In this document: piece after piece, positions 6,077 to 14,409 of the stretch | How positions within the stretch are numbered: the first letter of the stretch is position 1 | Layout of the letters: every line of letters begins with the position of its first letter | Assembly: GCF_900109365.1 (NCBI RefSeq) | Contig: NZ_FNZR01000010.1 | Coordinates: forward strand, 124,001-188,000 | Length of the DNA: 64,000 nucleotides | Origin: Parapedobacter koreensis | Lineage (GTDB): Bacteria; Bacteroidota; Bacteroidia; Sphingobacteriales; Sphingobacteriaceae | Reading direction: 5' to 3' | Made by a program: the position numbers and the translations under genes | The notes under the pieces: model-generated | The model's database searches: none | What the model saw: only the letters and a program-made list of their open reading frames with translations | Told to the model about the DNA's origin: nothing

Positions 6077-8512
6077 ATGAACGTAAGAATCCTTGTCAAT
6101 CTGCTTTTTTTCCTTGGCATAACCTCTTTATCCATTGCGCAGAGCCAGCAGCCGCAGCATGCTGGTGAAATCAAGCAGGCGATAAAAAAACTGAATACCC
6201 TAGGTTCCGTACTGTACTTTGCCGCGCATCCTGATGATGAGAATACGCGGTTGATTGCCTGGCTTGCCAAAGAAAAACGTTACCGGACGGGCTACCTGTC
6301 GCTCACCCGCGGCGATGGTGGGCAAAACCTTATCGGCACGGAGCAGGCGGAAGAACTCGGCCTTATTCGCACCAACGAGCTCCTTGCCGCACGGCGTGTA
6401 GACGGCGGTGAGCAATTCTTTTCACGGGCCCTTGATTTCGGGTTTTCAAAGACATGGGATGAAACGTTCCGTTTTTGGGGACGTGACAAAATTCTGGCCG
6501 ATGCGGTATGGGTCATCCGCAAATTCAGACCTGATGTGATCATCACACGCTTTCCGCCCGATGAACGGGCGGGCCATGGGCACCACCAAGCGTCTGCCTT
6601 GCTGGCCATTGAGGCCTTCAAAGCGGCAGCGGATCCCGCCCGTTTCCCGGAACAACTTGCCGATGTGAGCGTATGGCAAGCCAAACGATTGCTGTGGAAC
6701 ACATCCAGCTTCTTCCAGGGATCGCCTTCTTCTTCCAGCCATTTCCTGACGAATATCGGTGAATATAATCCCTATATTGGTGAATCTTATGGAGAGATTG
6801 CTGCCGAGAGTCGCTCAAACCACAAAAGCCAAGGTTTCGGATCGGCCCGCCAACGTGGCAACAGTGTCGAACGTTTTGAGGCACTACAGGGCGACATACC
6901 AGCGGAAACGCTTTTTGATGGGATTGAAACGTCGTGGAAGCGCGTAGATGGAAGCGACAACATTGCTCAGCTGATTGCTAAGATAGACGAACAGTTTGAC
7001 CTGGAGCATCCGGAAAATTCCATCACCGACCTTTTGGCCTTGCTTAGTGAGGTGGAAAAGCTGGACGACGAGTATTGGAAAACCCAAAAGTCGACCGAAA
7101 TCAAGGATCTTATTCTCGCTTGTGGTGGCATTTGGTTTGAAAGCTATGCGCCTACGGGCAAATTCGCCATAAACGAACAGATTCCCATCCGTACTGCATT
7201 TATCGTGCGCCGTCCCGATGTAACCGTGACAGTGGGCAATACCACACTCCCTTTTAATGAGCTACATGAGGAATCATCCGTTTTTACCGCCTCAACCCTT
7301 ACTCAGCCTTATTGGCTGCGCCAGCCTCATGGGTTGGGCAGCTTTGTAGTGGATGATCAGGAGGATATAGGTCACCCAGGGAATAAGGATAATCCTAAGA
7401 CTACGGTCTCCTTACGCATCAATGGGAAAACGCTTACTTTCGAACGTCCAATTGTATATAAATACACTCATCCCGTGCGCGGTGAGGTATACGAGCCCCT
7501 GGTCGTTGCACCGAGGATAACGGCTAACCTCAGCCAAAAAGCTTTGGTATTTAATGGTGATGAACCCAAGACACTCGAAGTGGTCTTCACTGGCCATACC
7601 CAAGAGCAAGTTTCGGCTGTCGCGATGCTAAGCTTGCCTCCGGGATGGCGGGCAGAACCGCAGCAACTGCCGTTGAACTTTTCAGCGAAGGCCGAGGAGA
7701 CCACGGCCAAATTCACCATCTATCCTGCACAGCAGGCTTCACTCGCTGATTCGTTGAGCATTGCACTGCAATATGGCGATGGTACGGAAACGGCTAAAGC
7801 TATCCGTACCATCGCTTACGAGCACATTCCGCGCATTACCTGGTTTCCTCCAGCGGCAGCACGCCTCGCTAAGGTGGAAACAGGTGTATCGGCTACCCGC
7901 ATTGGCTACTTGCCCGGAGCAGGCGACTTGATTCCCCAGTCCTTGCGCGAAATCGGGCTCCGTGTAGATATGCTTACTGAACAAGAGGTCCTGTCCGGAA
8001 ACCTTGCACAATATGATGCTATCGTCACCGGCGTTCGGCTTTACAACATAAACGATCGCATACCGTATATGCAATCCCGCTTATTGGAATATGTCAAAAA
8101 TGGCGGCACATTGGTGGTGCAATACAATGTAAGTGGTGGACTGCAACCTGTGGATCTGGGACCTTACCCCTTCCAACTCACCCGCAATCGGGTCACCGAT
8201 GAGACAGCTCCCGTAACCATTCGCACGCCCGATAGCCGGGTGTTGAACTACCCGAATAAAATCACGGCAGCAGACTTTGAGGGGTGGATACAGGAGCGCG
8301 GGCTGTATTTCGCAGAAGGCGTTGATGGACACTATGAACAGCCGCTGCGTATGGCTGACCCCGGCGAAACGGCCAGCGATGGCTCGCTATTGGTGGCCTC
8401 TTATGGCAAAGGTAACTTTGTTTATACATCGCTGGCTTTTTTCAGGCAATTGCCCGCCGGCGTGCCGGGGGCTTATAGATTATTTGTAAATTTGCTCGCG
8501 AAACCCAATTGA
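6077..8512 (+). CDS. Large secreted PIG-L family deacetylase with C-terminal GATase-like domain
   Basis: An 811-residue protein with a signal peptide (first ~21 residues). The N-terminal third is a PIG-L/LmbE zinc deacetylase: AAHPDDE binds zinc, TRGDGGQN follows, and GHGHHQAS gives the second His cluster. The middle is beta-rich. The last ~200 residues (from about ATRIGYLPGAGD) resemble a class I glutamine-amidotransferase/ThuA-like fold. Family members de-N-acetylate sugars such as GlcNAc derivatives; here the substrate is probably periplasmic (inferred from the signal peptide). The gene heads an operon with two small membrane proteins and a sodium:solute symporter, so catabolism of an imported N-acetylated compound is plausible. 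The start is fixed by the promoter 5 nt upstream. Confidence 0.9.
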   Translation: MNVRILVNLLFFLGITSLSIAQSQQPQHAGEIKQAIKKLNTLGSVLYFAAHPDDENTRLIAWLAKEKRYRTGYLSLTRGDGGQNLIGTEQAEELGLIRTNELLAARRVDGGEQFFSRALDFGFSKTWDETFRFWGRDKILADAVWVIRKFRPDVIITRFPPDERAGHGHHQASALLAIEAFKAAADPARFPEQLADVSVWQAKRLLWNTSSFFQGSPSSSSHFLTNIGEYNPYIGESYGEIAAESRSNHKSQGFGSARQRGNSVERFEALQGDIPAETLFDGIETSWKRVDGSDNIAQLIAKIDEQFDLEHPENSITDLLALLSEVEKLDDEYWKTQKSTEIKDLILACGGIWFESYAPTGKFAINEQIPIRTAFIVRRPDVTVTVGNTTLPFNELHEESSVFTASTLTQPYWLRQPHGLGSFVVDDQEDIGHPGNKDNPKTTVSLRINGKTLTFERPIVYKYTHPVRGEVYEPLVVAPRITANLSQKALVFNGDEPKTLEVVFTGHTQEQVSAVAMLSLPPGWRAEPQQLPLNFSAKAEETTAKFTIYPAQQASLADSLSIALQYGDGTETAKAIRTIAYEHIPRITWFPPAAARLAKVETGVSATRIGYLPGAGDLIPQSLREIGLRVDMLTEQEVLSGNLAQYDAIVTGVRLYNINDRIPYMQSRLLEYVKNGGTLVVQYNVSGGLQPVDLGPYPFQLTRNRVTDETAPVTIRTPDSRVLNYPNKITAADFEGWIQERGLYFAEGVDGHYEQPLRMADPGETASDGSLLVASYGKGNFVYTSLAFFRQLPAGVPGAYRLFVNLLAKPN

Positions 8513-8530
8513 TTAAACAGATATATTAAC

Positions 8531-8731
8531 ATGGAACAACACATTGAAGAGCCTACCAAGGGTACAAACACCAATGGCTATTTTTATTTGCTTGGTGCGA
8601 TATTTGGCGGTTTGACCGGCGGCTTCACGCAAGAAAGCTTCCTCGCTGCCCTTATCGGTGCCGTGATAGGGCTGCTGTTTGCCGGCTTCTTTGTTGGCAG
8701 CCTGCTCAAAGGCCGCGAGCATGACCGATAG
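8531..8731 (+). CDS. Small two-TM membrane protein (66 aa)
   Basis: A 66-residue protein with a short hydrophilic N-terminus and two hydrophobic glycine-rich helices (GAIFGGLTGGFTQE and LIGAVIGLLFAGFFVGSLL). I do not recognise the family. It lies 18 bp after the PIG-L gene and overlaps the next tiny gene by 11 bp, so it belongs to the same transcript. The glycine-rich helices suggest oligomerisation or association with the symporter encoded two genes on; that is inference only. Confidence 0.6.
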   Translation: MEQHIEEPTKGTNTNGYFYLLGAIFGGLTGGFTQESFLAALIGAVIGLLFAGFFVGSLLKGREHDR

Positions 8732-8840
8732 GGGATTACCTCCCTTTGTGCGCAGCTGGAAGCGGTTTTATTGGATCGTCGTAATCTGGTTGCTGGTATT
8801 AATCCTACTGTTTTACTTATTCACTACGTATTTCGGATGA
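8721..8840 (+). CDS. 39-aa single-TM membrane protein, coupled to symporter
   Basis: An ATG at 8721 opens a 39-codon frame encoding a basic N-terminus (RSWKRFYW) followed by one long hydrophobic helix (IVVIWLLVLILLFYLFTTYF). Its TGA at 8838-8840 overlaps the symporter ATG at 8837-8839 as ATGA, a classical coupling arrangement, and its start overlaps the preceding 66-aa gene. Both overlaps argue that it is translated. It may be a small subunit or assembly factor for the transporter, as small helical partners are known for several transporters; no family is recognised. Confidence 0.6.
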   Translation: MTDRGLPPFVRSWKRFYWIVVIWLLVLILLFYLFTTYFG

Positions 8841-10531
8841 GTACAACGGACTGGATTGTATTGTTCTGCACGCTGCTCTTCATCGTTGCCTATGGCGTAT
8901 ACAAGAGCAAAGGTATCCAGAATATCGACGGATACCTATTGGGCAATAAGTCCCTGTCTTGGTATCATGTCGGACTATCCGTGATGGCTACGCAAGCCAG
9001 TGCCATTACCTTTCTCTCAGCACCGGGCCTGGCTTACTCGTCGGGTATGAGTTTCGTGCAGTTCTACTTCGGCCTACCATTGGCCATGATTGTACTCAGC
9101 ATCTCCTTCGTGCCCATGTTTCATCGCCTACGGGTATTCACCGCCTACGAATTTCTGGAAAAACGTTTCGACGTGCGCACACGTGCATTTACGGCGCTGC
9201 TGTTTCTGATCCAACGGGGCCTTTCCACCGGCATTACCATCTATGCCCCTGCCATCATCTTATCCAGCATCCTCCAAATCAATGTGGTCTATACCACGCT
9301 GTTCATCGGCACACTTGTGGTGCTTTATACCGTATATGGCGGTACAAAAGCAGTTTCCTATACACAGCTGCTACAGATGACCATCATCTTTGGCGGATTG
9401 CTCACAGCTGGGATACTGGTGGTACACATGCTTCCTAAAGACATCGGCCTGATAGAGGCATTGCATATTGCCGGCAAGTCGGGCAAGGCCAATGCCATTG
9501 ATTTGACGTTTGATTGGAACAACCAATATACCTTATGGAGCGGCCTTATTGGCGGTTTTTTCCTGCAGCTTTCGTATTTCGGCACCGACCAGAGCCAGGT
9601 TGGGCGTTACCTCACGGGATCATCTATCCGCGAGAGCCGCATCGGCCTGCTGATGAATGGCCTCTTGAAGGTGCCCATGCAATTTGCCATCTTGCTCATC
9701 GGCATATTGGTATTTGCCTTCTATCAGTATAACAGCCCGCCGATATTTTTCAATAAATATGAGCTCAATAAAATTGAAAACAGCGGATATGCTGCCCAAG
9801 TAAATGAGCTAAAGGCCGAGCATGAATTGATTTTTAAAAAGAAGCAGGAGCAAATAAACCGGTTGACAGTAGCGCTTGACCATGGCGACGAGGCGACCAT
9901 TGCAGATGTGCGCGAGCAGTTGCGCCACTCGGATACACAGGCTCACGAAGTACGGCACAATTTGATAACGCTCATGCAGGAACACGACAGCCTGGCCGAC
10001 ACCAATGATAACAACTACATCTTCCTGTCTTTTGTCACGGAAAATTTTCCAAAGGGACTTATTGGTTTATTGGTGGCTATCGTATTCATGGCTTCCATGG
10101 GTGCTACGGCGAGCGCCATCAATTCCCTGGCGTCTACGACGGTCATCGATATTTATAAACGTTTTGTCAGCAAAACAGGTAGCGAACGCGGGTATCTCTC
10201 TGCTTCACGGATTTTTACCTTAGCTTGGGGAATATTCTGCGTCATCATTGCCTTATATGCCAGCAAATTGGGCAACTTGCTGGAAGCCGTAAATATTTTA
10301 GGATCGCTTTTCTACGGCACTATACTTGGCATTTTCGTTGTAGCCTTTTATGTCAAACGAGCCGATGGCAAGGCCGTGCTATGGGCAGCTATCTTCACCG
10401 AAATTATCGTAATCGCCCTCTGGTGGTCTGATACGATGGCTTTCCTGTGGCTCAATCTCGTGGGTTGCGCGGGTGTCGTGCTCTTTGCATTGCTTTTTCA
10501 AAGCTTCCGATACAAAGCATACAGCACCTGA
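8837..10531 (+). CDS. Sodium:solute symporter (SSS family)
   Basis: A 564-residue inner-membrane transporter of the SSS/SLC5 family, with the early motif GYLLGNKSLSWYHVG, then SVMATQASAITFLS and the later SMGATASAINSLAS sodium-site helix. About 90 mostly hydrophilic, helix-forming residues (about 299-390, rich in E, K, Q and H) interrupt the membrane core, probably as a cytoplasmic coiled-coil loop. The start at 8837 is chosen because it is coupled (ATGA) to the 39-aa gene and gives the normal family N-terminus. It probably imports a sugar or amino-sugar product of the PIG-L enzyme (inference). Its 3' end overlaps the amidase gene tail to tail by 34 bp. Confidence 0.9.
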   Translation: MSTTDWIVLFCTLLFIVAYGVYKSKGIQNIDGYLLGNKSLSWYHVGLSVMATQASAITFLSAPGLAYSSGMSFVQFYFGLPLAMIVLSISFVPMFHRLRVFTAYEFLEKRFDVRTRAFTALLFLIQRGLSTGITIYAPAIILSSILQINVVYTTLFIGTLVVLYTVYGGTKAVSYTQLLQMTIIFGGLLTAGILVVHMLPKDIGLIEALHIAGKSGKANAIDLTFDWNNQYTLWSGLIGGFFLQLSYFGTDQSQVGRYLTGSSIRESRIGLLMNGLLKVPMQFAILLIGILVFAFYQYNSPPIFFNKYELNKIENSGYAAQVNELKAEHELIFKKKQEQINRLTVALDHGDEATIADVREQLRHSDTQAHEVRHNLITLMQEHDSLADTNDNNYIFLSFVTENFPKGLIGLLVAIVFMASMGATASAINSLASTTVIDIYKRFVSKTGSERGYLSASRIFTLAWGIFCVIIALYASKLGNLLEAVNILGSLFYGTILGIFVVAFYVKRADGKAVLWAAIFTEIIVIALWWSDTMAFLWLNLVGCAGVVLFALLFQSFRYKAYST

Positions 10532-11385
10532 AGGTCGTAATCGGTCAATTCAGCGCTCGTATCACGTTGAACATAATGCAGTTTGAATGCTTTGATGGCA
10601 GCGGCCTCATCACGTGTATCGTAACCGATAATGCGCAAGGCATCCATGGGATTGAAATTTTCCGGCGGTACTGTCAGCTCTTCTTCATGAGGCCAAAGGC
10701 CAAATCCACGCTCAGCCAGCCGTTTCCACGGAAAAAAGGCGCTGGGATCCTCTTTCCGTGTAGGTGCAATATCCGAATGCGCAATAAAGTTGGCCGTTGG
10801 AATGTTATATTTCCGTTTCAGTGTATCCAATACGTTTAGTAAGCTGTAAATCTGCGGATCGGAAAATGGCTCATTCCCGTTGTTGTCGAGTTCAATACCT
10901 AATGAAACGGAATTGAGATCAGTTACACTGCCCCACTTGCCTGCTCCGGCATGCCACCCGCGTACGTAATCGTTGAGCAGCTGGTACACCTCTCCATGAC
11001 GACCAATTACATAGTGGGCGCTTACTTCCGAATGCGGCACGGTGAAGGTATGCAAGGTTTGCTCCAAGCTGTCCTGTGCGGTATGGTGTATAATGACATA
11101 ATTGGGTTTGCGTAGGTTGAAGTGAATAGCACCTACCCATTGCGCATCACGTTTTGCCTGTGGACCTTCGGATACGGTGGCCACCCCGGAGGTATCATAA
11201 GTGACCCCAAGGCGCGGTGTGGCATAAGGCAGCGGCTGCCGGATTTGCTCGGCAAGCACCTTCACCTGTTGCTTGTACTGTTTGTTGGTCTTGGCGTAGC
11301 GATTGGCACTGCATGCTGAAACGACAAGTCCTACACATGCGACGTGGATGATGATACGCAGAGATGGGAAGCCTATCTTTGCCAT
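10498..11385 (-). CDS. N-acetylmuramoyl-L-alanine amidase lipoprotein (Amidase_2)
   Basis: A 295-residue AmpD-like zinc amidase with a lipoprotein signal ending in VVSAC. Zinc-ligand regions are visible: VIIHHTAQDS supplies the first His, and AHSDIAPTRKEDP carries the last ligands. The domain HYVIGRHGEVYQL is typical of Amidase_2. It should cleave the amide bond between MurNAc and the stem peptide in the periplasm, in wall turnover or muropeptide recycling. About 70 residues after the catalytic domain are not recognised. It heads the left end of a group of minus-strand wall-hydrolase genes. The 3' end overlaps the symporter gene. Confidence 0.9.
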   Translation of the reverse strand: MAKIGFPSLRIIIHVACVGLVVSACSANRYAKTNKQYKQQVKVLAEQIRQPLPYATPRLGVTYDTSGVATVSEGPQAKRDAQWVGAIHFNLRKPNYVIIHHTAQDSLEQTLHTFTVPHSEVSAHYVIGRHGEVYQLLNDYVRGWHAGAGKWGSVTDLNSVSLGIELDNNGNEPFSDPQIYSLLNVLDTLKRKYNIPTANFIAHSDIAPTRKEDPSAFFPWKRLAERGFGLWPHEEELTVPPENFNPMDALRIIGYDTRDEAAAIKAFKLHYVQRDTSAELTDYDLQVLYALYRKL

Positions 11386-11396
11386 ACGTCTTTGGA

Positions 11397-12386
11397 TTAC
11401 CTCGGAATCTTGAACAGCAGGCCTAATGCCAGGGTTTGGCTGGTTTGGATGTCGGTATGCTGCCGACTATCATACACCAGAATACCGGTCAGTGTCACAT
11501 TGATCAACCTCGTGACGGACGCTATTAGCGTTGCATCCAAGCGGTGGGCCGGATCACCGAGTTCTTCGTAGTTGGCAAACATATTGTAGCGGCTCTTGAG
11601 ATTAAGGTTTTGCCCAATGTTACGATCGAGGTTGGCGGTGAGCTGGAATGCAAGGTCGTTCCGGAATCGCCTTCCGGGCTCGACACCATACCGCGATCCA
11701 TCGGTCGCTGTCGGCGCCACGCTATCATCCCATACGAACGTTTGCCGTGCCGTACCCGTACCAATACGCAAGGAAAAGGTATTATCCGGTTTATACTCAA
11801 GACCGAATGATTCGGTCAAGTAACCCGGAGCCATGAAATTGGACTTCACATTGGCGATGCTATCCCGACCAGTGCTGCTCGTTGCGTAATTATAGCCGAC
11901 ATCAAACTGGCTTTCAAATGTGAGCGAGGTAAATAGTGACCAATAGGTGGCCACTTTCAACGAAAGTTTATTATCCCAAAAAATCCGGTCATTATTTTTA
12001 CGGGGCAGCTGATCCCTGTTCTTCATCTTACCGTATTGCAAGTTTAACTCCGTGACAAAGTTGGTATTGTTGCGCGTATAATCGGATTTGTGACTGATAA
12101 GCGCCCCTACGGAAATGGAGTTGACACCACCGGATTGCCAGTTATCGCTGAACGACGCCTGGTTGGCATTGACGCCAAAGGAAGACCAATGTCGCCAGTA
12201 AATCACCTGCAGATCCAAAGCCGATACGGGCAACGTAACCGGACGGATATTCAGTGCTGGCCTGTCCACTTTGAGGCTATTGGAATCCGGCTTACGCCGC
12301 AATTCGTCCAAGTTATAAATCTGGGCTTTCCCGATTGAAACGCCTAGCAGCAGAGTTGCAAGCAAAAAGTAAAACTGTCGTCTCAT
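11397..12386 (-). CDS. DUF3078 family outer-membrane-type protein
   Basis: A 329-residue secreted protein (signal peptide MRRQFYFLLATLLLGVSIGKAQ). Alternating hydrophobic/polar strands and a terminal aromatic-rich strand suggest a beta-barrel. The segment WRHWSSFGVNANQASFSDNW is typical of DUF3078 as I know it. Function unknown. The open frame extends about 450 bp upstream through a repeat, but the ATG at 12386 is right: it begins the signal peptide and a TAATTTTG -7 element ends 8 nt upstream. It ends 11 bp before the amidase start and may be co-transcribed with it. Confidence 0.82.
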   Translation of the reverse strand: MRRQFYFLLATLLLGVSIGKAQIYNLDELRRKPDSNSLKVDRPALNIRPVTLPVSALDLQVIYWRHWSSFGVNANQASFSDNWQSGGVNSISVGALISHKSDYTRNNTNFVTELNLQYGKMKNRDQLPRKNNDRIFWDNKLSLKVATYWSLFTSLTFESQFDVGYNYATSSTGRDSIANVKSNFMAPGYLTESFGLEYKPDNTFSLRIGTGTARQTFVWDDSVAPTATDGSRYGVEPGRRFRNDLAFQLTANLDRNIGQNLNLKSRYNMFANYEELGDPAHRLDATLIASVTRLINVTLTGILVYDSRQHTDIQTSQTLALGLLFKIPR

Positions 12387-12394
12387 AATTGTTG

Positions 12395-12402
12395 CAAAAT
12401 TA
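12395..12402 (-). promoter_or_regulatory. Promoter -7 element of DUF3078 gene
   Basis: TAATTTTG on the minus strand matches TAnnTTTG and ends 8 nt before the ATG at 12386, again implying a very short leader. Confidence 0.5.
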
Positions 12403-12538
12403 GCAAATATCGTGCTGCTTTTTATTAAGCGGGCTATTTCTCGGGTGGATTTTGCTTTTAGTAAATTGGTTCTGTGCCGTTGCTTCACGTCCGGACCCGG
12501 TGCCACCCGTATGCTTTTCTCTTCTTCCCTAAGACACT

Positions 12539-12606
12539 TTTGGATGCGCATAAGCAACCTAGGGAGATGAACGGAGCGAGTCTCCCAGTTGCGTTGCGTA
12601 TCCAAA
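12539..12606. repeat. Hairpin repeat, copy 1
   Basis: A 68-bp imperfect palindrome whose ends are TTTGGAT and ATCCAAA, with inner complementary blocks (GCAAC/GTTGC, GGGAGA/TCTCCC) around a 13-nt loop. It would form one long hairpin in DNA or RNA. A core of about 70 bp is identical to copy 2, and similar flanks (CTTCTTCC, TAAGACA) show that a unit of roughly 100 bp was duplicated. It lies between two minus-strand genes. Confidence 0.85.
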
Positions 12607-12652
12607 GTACCGCCCCTCTCCGCTATGCTTCCCTTCTTCTTCCTAAGACATC

Positions 12653-12720
12653 TTTGGATGCGCATAAGCAACCTAGGGAGATGAACGGAGCGAGTCTCCC
12701 AGTTGCGTTGCGTATCCAAA
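12653..12720. repeat. Hairpin repeat, copy 2
   Basis: The second copy, exactly 114 bp after copy 1, in direct orientation and identical over the core. It ends 10 bp from the stop codon of the CarboxypepD_reg gene. A REP-like or palindromic mobile intergenic element is the likely nature; read as protein it gives a meaningless repetitive peptide. Confidence 0.85.
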
Positions 12721-12729
12721 GTACCTCCC

Positions 12730-13479
12730 CTATTTCCCCGTTTCAGGAAACGGCGGCAACCGTCGGGCGGCTGGATTTCGCCGGTATTGCGCCAGCGACG
12801 AACGGATATAAAACGCCAAGTTATAATCGTTTGCACTCAGGACAAAAAAGTAAGAAGGTCGATACTGCCGCATAAAATCAATCAATGTCTCGCCCTTGAG
12901 ACCGGTGACCCCGCTCACCAATTCAGGAGTAAACCGATAATCGATGACCGTTTCGCGATAGTCTTGTTCAATAATTTCCTGGAGCCTACGCGAATTTTTG
13001 CCTTCCCTGCTGATTAGCTTGTATAACGCATCAATACTCAACCCTGCTCCAGTGGGGGCCACCGAGAAGATAGAACCAGCATCGCCTTTGCTGTAAGCTG
13101 TGCTATATTCCCGTTTGTTTTCCTCCAATCGCTCTTCGGGGCTACGCCTAGCGATGACGGACACCTCGTCAAGCCATATCGTGGAACGTTCCATATTAAA
13201 GAGCACAATCTTTTTATCTTTTACCACCAAGGTATCGGGATGATAGCCCTTGGCCGCGGCTATCAGAATATCCCCGGGGGACGCCTGAATCGAAAATTCG
13301 CCCCGTGTGTTGTTGTATCCGCCGTCATCATTTGCGGTGTTATAAACATATACCTGAGCAATGCGTTGCTGGGTATGCTTGTCGAACACGATACCTTCCA
13401 CAGCGGTTTGTGCTACGGTCATGCCAGACCACAGCAGCAAAAAGAACACTCCAACAAAAAGAAAAAGCCTATGTTTCAC
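12730..13479 (-). CDS. Secreted CarboxypepD_reg-like domain protein
   Basis: A 249-residue protein with a signal peptide (KHRLFLFVGVFFLLLWSG), followed by a carboxypeptidase-regulatory-like beta-sandwich (EGIVFDKHTQQRIAQVYVYN, about residues 25-100). The rest is helical and unassigned. Two starts compete. ATG 13551 overlaps the upstream stop as ATGA but adds 24 residues before the signal peptide. GTG 13479 starts directly at the signal peptide and lies 5 nt behind TAGTTTTA, a -7-like element. I prefer 13479. A cell-envelope role is inferred from the neighbours. Confidence 0.75.
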   Translation of the reverse strand: MKHRLFLFVGVFFLLLWSGMTVAQTAVEGIVFDKHTQQRIAQVYVYNTANDDGGYNNTRGEFSIQASPGDILIAAAKGYHPDTLVVKDKKIVLFNMERSTIWLDEVSVIARRSPEERLEENKREYSTAYSKGDAGSIFSVAPTGAGLSIDALYKLISREGKNSRRLQEIIEQDYRETVIDYRFTPELVSGVTGLKGETLIDFMRQYRPSYFFVLSANDYNLAFYIRSSLAQYRRNPAARRLPPFPETGK

Positions 13480-13547
13480 TGTCGTAAAACTACAGTTAAG
13501 TTGGCAGTTGGCGAAAAATTTAACATCATTTTGCAAATACAAACAGG

Positions 13548-14405
13548 TCATTGTGACACCAAGATAAGCTGCCCGACAAATAAGGATTCCGTTTTTAAAC
13601 CGTTCAAATCCATTAAATCGGCGGTAGACATCCCGTACTTGCGGGCAATTTCGGCCAAGGTATCACCCTGTTTCACCTCATGGATATCGATACGTACAGG
13701 TGCTTTCGCCTGAGCAACCTGAAGTTCTTCCGGCTTATTTTCGACAATCTCGGTTTGCACGACTTCCTCGCGCCTGATTTTTTCATTGCGGCTTTCCGCT
13801 CGATCGTATTGGTGCAGTTGGTAGCGCTCAATAAGATCGATCAGCATATCGGCATACCGCGGATTGGTTGCATAACCTGCTGATTTCAGTCCTTTTGCCC
13901 ATCCCTTATAATCATCCTTATCGAGCTCGAAAAGTGACTCGTAACGCTTCCGAAGCAAAAACTGTGAATGGTCTTTAAATGAATCTTCCGCATGTTCGTA
14001 TACCCGAAAACAATCGTCACGGCGGTCGTCATCCTGATAGGTTTTCCCTCCTATCCACTCGGGAGTGCACTTGATGCCAAAATGATTATTCGCTTCACGC
14101 GCCAGTGTACTATTGCCGTTTCCCGATTCGAGCAGCGCCTGCGCCAACTTAATGCTGGCAGGAATCCCGTACTTGTCCATTTCGGAGATGGCAACATCTT
14201 TATACCGATCAATGTATTCATATCCCGATGTACTGGTATAGGAAATAGATGGTTTGGCAGGCGCTACGGATGGTGTACGGGTCGGCTGGGTGCTGCGGGT
14301 CGGCACAGGGCGCCTACTCACGCGGGGATTTTGGAGCACGTCATGCTTGGATAGGCACGAAGTAAATAATAAGACGGTGAGTAATGCGTATAGCTGTCCT
14401 TTCAT
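13548..14405 (-). CDS. Glucosaminidase-LysM lipoprotein
   Basis: A 285-residue envelope protein with a lipoprotein signal (LFTSC, Cys17). A Ser/Thr/Pro-rich linker leads to a GH73-type glucosaminidase domain (about residues 70-200). The helix KLAQALLESGNGNSTLA contains the likely catalytic Glu, and NNHFGIKC is characteristic. A C-terminal LysM domain (EVKQGDTLAEIARKYGM to the end) binds peptidoglycan. It should cleave glycan strands of the wall. A paralogue lies only 4 bp upstream on the same strand, so the pair arose by duplication. The CarboxypepD_reg gene follows. Confidence 0.9.
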   Translation of the reverse strand: MKGQLYALLTVLLFTSCLSKHDVLQNPRVSRRPVPTRSTQPTRTPSVAPAKPSISYTSTSGYEYIDRYKDVAISEMDKYGIPASIKLAQALLESGNGNSTLAREANNHFGIKCTPEWIGGKTYQDDDRRDDCFRVYEHAEDSFKDHSQFLLRKRYESLFELDKDDYKGWAKGLKSAGYATNPRYADMLIDLIERYQLHQYDRAESRNEKIRREEVVQTEIVENKPEELQVAQAKAPVRIDIHEVKQGDTLAEIARKYGMSTADLMDLNGLKTESLFVGQLILVSQ

Positions 14406-14409
14406 TTAG

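Noticed and set aside
12387-12836. N-terminal extension of the DUF3078 frame through the hairpin repeats
   Set aside because: The extension encodes the repeat as a repetitive peptide, while the ATG at 12386 starts a good signal peptide behind a promoter.
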